Below are positions 6,884 to 9,217 of a DNA stretch of 9,217 nt, one piece after another. Below the pieces are notes generated by a model, which searched no databases, had not been told where the DNA came from, and saw only the letters and a program-made list of their open reading frames with translations. The stretch lies in the NCBI GenBank assembly GCA_011042035.1, contig DQZA01000164.1, forward strand, positions 1 to 9,217, given 5' to 3'. A program made the position numbers and the translations under genes. Within the stretch, counting starts at the first letter, position 1; every line of letters begins with the position of its first letter. This stretch comes from Desulfobacteraceae bacterium (GTDB lineage: Bacteria; Desulfobacterota; DSM-4660; Desulfatiglandales; Desulfatiglandaceae).

Positions 6884-7669
6884 ATGGATCCAGAAAACCT
6901 TCTTCCTGCTGATCTTCGCCAGATGATCCGCGCCGGCCAGTGGCAACAACCCACGAGCGGTGCCTGCGCGGGATGGGTTCAGGCCAATCTCGTGATGCTT
7001 CCCAAAGACTACGCCTTCCATTTCCTCCTTTTTTGTGTCCGAAATCCCAAACCCTGTCCCATTTTGGACGTGCTAGAACCGGGCGTTTTTTCTCCAAACA
7101 TTGCCAGTGGAGCAGACCTCAGGGCTGATCTGCCCAAGTACCGGATATATGAATACGGTGAGATGAAAAAGGAGGTCTCCGAGGTAAGGGATTTCTTCCA
7201 CGATGATACGGTCAGCTTCTTGCTGGGTTGCAGCTTTTCTTTTGAACGGGCCTTACTGAATGCCGGGGTGCCTGTCAGGAATGTGGAAGAGGGGAAGAAT
7301 GTGAGCATGTACATAACAAATAGGCCGTGCGCATCCTCCGGGCCTTTTTCTTGCCCTTTGGTGGTGACCATGAGGCCCATGACGCCTTCCGAGGCAATCA
7401 GGGCCACACAAATCACTACCAGATTTCATTTAACCCATGGCGCCCCGGTGCACCTAGGGGATCCCACAAAAATCGGGATCAAGGATCTTAGCAACCCCGA
7501 CTTTGGGGATCCTGTAACCGTAAAAAAGGATGAAATACCGGTATTCTGGGCCTGTGGTGTTACATCTATACTGGCTGCGACCTCCAAACAGATACCTTTA
7601 GTCATTACCCATTCCCCTGGTCACATGTTTGTCTCGGACCTGCGGGATGAGGATTTGACAATATTGTAA
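6884..7669 (+). CDS. D-glutamate cyclase / UPF0317 (DUF1445) putative hydro-lyase
   Basis: This family converts D-glutamate to 5-oxo-D-proline in the characterised mitochondrial member; bacterial proteins are often labelled 'putative hydro-lyase', and their role is mostly assumed. The 261 residues match the family's usual 260-270, so the gene is complete. Family blocks visible: LRQMIRAGQW and WVQANLVMLP at the N-terminus, FLLGCSFSFERAL (112-124), THGAPVHLGDP (184-194), PDFGDPV, PVFWACGVT (219-227, C224) and ITHSPGHMFVSDLRDE (241-256, with H243 and H247), which is the normal end. I prefer ATG 6884; a GTG at 6875 would add three residues. Neither has a clear Shine-Dalgarno, so expression may be low or the leader short. 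No signal peptide. It is followed by a 310-bp gap, so it is probably monocistronic. Confidence 0.9.
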   Translation: MDPENLLPADLRQMIRAGQWQQPTSGACAGWVQANLVMLPKDYAFHFLLFCVRNPKPCPILDVLEPGVFSPNIASGADLRADLPKYRIYEYGEMKKEVSEVRDFFHDDTVSFLLGCSFSFERALLNAGVPVRNVEEGKNVSMYITNRPCASSGPFSCPLVVTMRPMTPSEAIRATQITTRFHLTHGAPVHLGDPTKIGIKDLSNPDFGDPVTVKKDEIPVFWACGVTSILAATSKQIPLVITHSPGHMFVSDLRDEDLTIL

Positions 7670-7695
7670 TTGAGAAAGATTGTTTTCCGGTAACA

Positions 7696-7719
7696 GGCCC
7701 GGTCATTTTAACCGGTGCC
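7696..7719 (+). terminator. Stem-loop after the D-glutamate cyclase gene (possible terminator)
   Basis: GGCCCGGT (7696-7703) pairs with ACCGG.GCC (7711-7719), giving 8 pairs with one bulged T around the loop CATTTTA, 27 bases after the stop. No U-run follows (AATTGCC), so it is not a standard intrinsic terminator and may only protect the 3' end. Confidence 0.3.
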
Positions 7720-7742
7720 CAATTGCCATCGGACGAGTGGCT

Positions 7743-7774
7743 GGCCTTAGGTGCCCAGCGCACGGCATAAGGCC
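7743..7774. other. Two-part stem-loop
   Basis: GGCCTTA (7743-7749) pairs perfectly with TAAGGCC (7768-7774), and inside it GTGC (7751-7754) pairs with GCAC (7760-7763) around CCAGC. No U-run follows. Function unknown; it could be part of the repeat-derived DNA that fills this gap. Confidence 0.4.
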
Positions 7775-7816
7775 GACATGGATTACTTACTATGACAAGC
7801 TCCGGGGTAAAGAATG

Positions 7817-7906
7817 AACTTCCCCGCCGCAAGCAGTGGGGTATCAATGGGAAACCATCTTAACCGCCGCAACGAGCGGATTAAACACTCGTCCGCCTCT
7901 GGCGGA
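7817..7906 (+). repeat. Dispersed hairpin-rich intergenic element, copy B
   Basis: Plus-strand counterpart of the element at 945-1025, with 54 of 63 bases identical by eye over 7817-7879. It shows three small hairpins in a row: CCCCGC/GTGGGG (7822-7841), CCGC/GCGG (7864-7879) and the perfect TCCGCC-TCT-GGCGGA (7892-7906). A CGGGG at 7803-7807 just outside could pair with the CCCCG at 7822-7826 in competition with the first hairpin. The element ends about 75 bp before the fadD start. Confidence 0.75.
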
Positions 7907-7968
7907 TTGAGCGCAGGCCGGTGTTGTGGTCCTTTTCAGCGCTGTGTTGATCAAGTTAACTTCACAAT

Positions 7969-7975
7969 AGGAGGT
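7969..7975 (+). promoter_or_regulatory. Strong ribosome-binding site of fadD
   Basis: AGGAGGT lies 4 bases before the ATG at 7980, a near-perfect match to the anti-Shine-Dalgarno. It fixes the start of the acyl-CoA ligase. Confidence 0.75.
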
Positions 7976-7979
7976 GGTT

Positions 7980-9217
7980 ATGGCTGAGGTAAGCAAACCA
8001 TGGGAGAGCCCCAGATGGCCAGAGGGCGTGGCGCACGAGATCTCGGGGTATGAGAAGCCCCTATTTTCAATGCTTGATAGTGGCGCAAGAGACTATCCCG
8101 GCAGCATCTACACAATCTTTTCGGGCTTTTCTAAAACCTTTGCCCAGGTAAAGGATACAGCGGATCGAATAGCGCGGTTTCTTGTGGATCGTGGCCTGAA
8201 AAAGGGAGATCGAGTTGCTATCTTCCTGCCCAATATCCCCCAGTATCCGGAGATAATGTTCGGCGTGGTCAAGGCGGGAGGCGTATGCGTGACCTGCAAT
8301 CCCCTTTATAAGGCCCATGAGCTTAATTACCAGTTAAAGGATGCGGGAGCCTCAATGGCCTTTGTGATGGATCACCCCCAGTTCTATGCTACCGCGGTGG
8401 AGGCCTTCGAGGGTACAGACGTCAATACGGTAGTGATATGCAACGTAAAATCATACCTCCCCGGCCTCAAGGCCTTTCTCGGTTCATTATTGGGCAAAAT
8501 ACCCAAGGCCGAGCGTCATGAGCCGGGTCACCTGATGTATGATGATATGGTCAAGAATTCGAGACCCGAGCCCCCTGAGGTGGACATAGATCCAGTCAAT
8601 GATCCAGCAGTCATCGTTTACACCGGGGGCACCACAGGGGTACCAAAAGGCGCAGTGCTCAGCCATGCCAACTTGGTCTCAAATGTAATGGTGCTGGAGG
8701 AATGGATTCGCTTGGAAGAATACCCGGGAGGGCCCTTGAAAAGGGCGGAAAAAGGAGGGGCCCATTGTTATCTCGGAGTGCTTCCGTGGTACCATAGCTT
8801 TGGACTCACGGTCTGCATGCTGGCAAGTTGCAACAGTGGGTCACGTCTTGTATGTATTCCGGACCCGAGGGCTGGCAATCCTCCTTTCACCGAGGTGTTG
8901 AAATCCATCGAAAAGTACAAGATCACCACGTTCGTGGGAGTACCGACTATATATTCGGCTATAGTAAATCATCCCCTCACGGACAAGTTTGACTTATCTT
9001 CAATTGTTGGGTGCGGGTCAGGAGCTGCCCCCTTGCCCATAGAGGTAATAAAGCAATTCGAGGAGAGGACCGGGGCCGTCATTTATGAAGGATACGGAAT
9101 GACAGAGACCTCGCCCATTCTCACGCTGAACCCCACCAATCGACAACAGAGAAAGATAGGCACGGTGGGACTTCCAGTCCCCAACACGGATATTAAGATC
9201 GTAGACCTGGACACAGG
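7980..9217 (+). CDS. fadD: Long-chain-fatty-acid--CoA ligase (AMP-binding), 5' part
   Basis: Activates fatty acids with ATP and CoA through an acyl-adenylate, feeding beta-oxidation or lipid synthesis; cytoplasmic or membrane-peripheral. The frame stays open from ATG 7980 to the window end, giving 412 residues of an enzyme usually 530-570 long; the C-terminal lid domain is outside the window. Visible motifs of the ANL superfamily: GDRVAIFLPNIPQYPE (76-91), CNPLYKAHELNYQLKDAGA (106-124), the ATP-binding P-loop YTGGTTGVPKGA (214-225), LPWYHSFGLT (268-277) and the adenylate motif GYGMTETSP (371-379). The P-loop and substrate region match FadD-type long-chain ligases better than acetyl-CoA synthetases. 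It has its own strong ribosome site and a 310-bp upstream gap, so it probably starts a transcription unit. Exact chain length is not decidable. Confidence 0.93.
   Translation, partial: MAEVSKPWESPRWPEGVAHEISGYEKPLFSMLDSGARDYPGSIYTIFSGFSKTFAQVKDTADRIARFLVDRGLKKGDRVAIFLPNIPQYPEIMFGVVKAGGVCVTCNPLYKAHELNYQLKDAGASMAFVMDHPQFYATAVEAFEGTDVNTVVICNVKSYLPGLKAFLGSLLGKIPKAERHEPGHLMYDDMVKNSRPEPPEVDIDPVNDPAVIVYTGGTTGVPKGAVLSHANLVSNVMVLEEWIRLEEYPGGPLKRAEKGGAHCYLGVLPWYHSFGLTVCMLASCNSGSRLVCIPDPRAGNPPFTEVLKSIEKYKITTFVGVPTIYSAIVNHPLTDKFDLSSIVGCGSGAAPLPIEVIKQFEERTGAVIYEGYGMTETSPILTLNPTNRQQRKIGTVGLPVPNTDIKIVDLDT

Larger units (their letters stand above)
7670..7979. other. Non-coding region with stem-loops and repeat copy B
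   Basis: This 310-bp gap separates the D-glutamate cyclase and acyl-CoA ligase genes. It holds a stem-loop at 7696-7719, a second at 7743-7774, repeat copy B from 7817, and the palindrome AAGTTAACTT (7953-7962) just before the fadD ribosome site. Frame 1 from 7651 to the TAA at 7768-7770 is open and reads protein-like (KDCFPVTGPVILTGAQLPSD) but has no start codon; it may be a gene fossil or chance. I see no intact gene. Confidence 0.5.

Noticed and set aside
7817..7906. CRISPR-like repeats or a tRNA fold in copy B.
   Set aside because: There is no regular repeat-spacer spacing, and the hairpins do not form a cloverleaf or match conserved tRNA positions.

Overview
The window (roughly half G+C) looks like a chromosomal segment of an anaerobic Gram-negative bacterium, most likely Thermodesulfobacteriota (the old Deltaproteobacteria). 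I infer this from the gene mix: a B12-dependent class II ribonucleotide reductase, a bacterial DRG-like TGS GTPase, a D-glutamate cyclase/UPF0317 protein, a FadD-type acyl-CoA ligase and a long-form nucleotide-sugar dehydrogenase. Several families of dispersed palindromic repeats between genes fit the same picture. The lineage is not proven. No rRNA, tRNA, CRISPR array, phage or transposase gene is visible.

Layout. (1) Positions 1-807 hold the C-terminal part of nrdJ, cut by the window edge. A small palindromic repeat lies in frame in its linker, and an inverted relative sits just after the stop. (2) Positions 808-1045 are non-coding and carry that repeat plus copy A of a longer hairpin-rich element. 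(3) Positions 1046-4854 form a compact plus-strand cluster: two tandem GT4-type glycosyltransferases, a 60-residue unknown protein and a TGS-domain GTPase, separated by 15-26 bp. (4) A nucleotide-sugar dehydrogenase (4879-6534, minus strand) converges on the GTPase. The last codons of the dehydrogenase run into a tandem heptamer repeat. (5) Positions 6535-6883 are non-coding and contain a large imperfect inverted repeat of the CACAGAGG type. (6) A D-glutamate cyclase-like gene (6884-7669). (7) Positions 7670-7979 contain stem-loops, a possible fossil reading frame and copy B of the hairpin element. (8) A long-chain acyl-CoA ligase (fadD-like) begins at 7980 and runs off the window.

How the genes work together. 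The two glycosyltransferases and the dehydrogenase, which would make a UDP-uronic acid, suggest local synthesis of a surface glycan or glycoconjugate, but no polymerase, flippase or acceptor gene is present to confirm it. The small protein and TGS GTPase look like a ribosome- or RNA-associated housekeeping pair downstream of the sugar genes. The D-glutamate cyclase and acyl-CoA ligase are separate metabolic genes.

I see no convincing new multi-gene system. The most unusual content is the repeat load: four distinct repeat families in 9.2 kb, two of them reaching into coding sequence. Next in interest are the uncharacterised small protein beside the GTPase and the non-canonical cofactor-site residues of the dehydrogenase.
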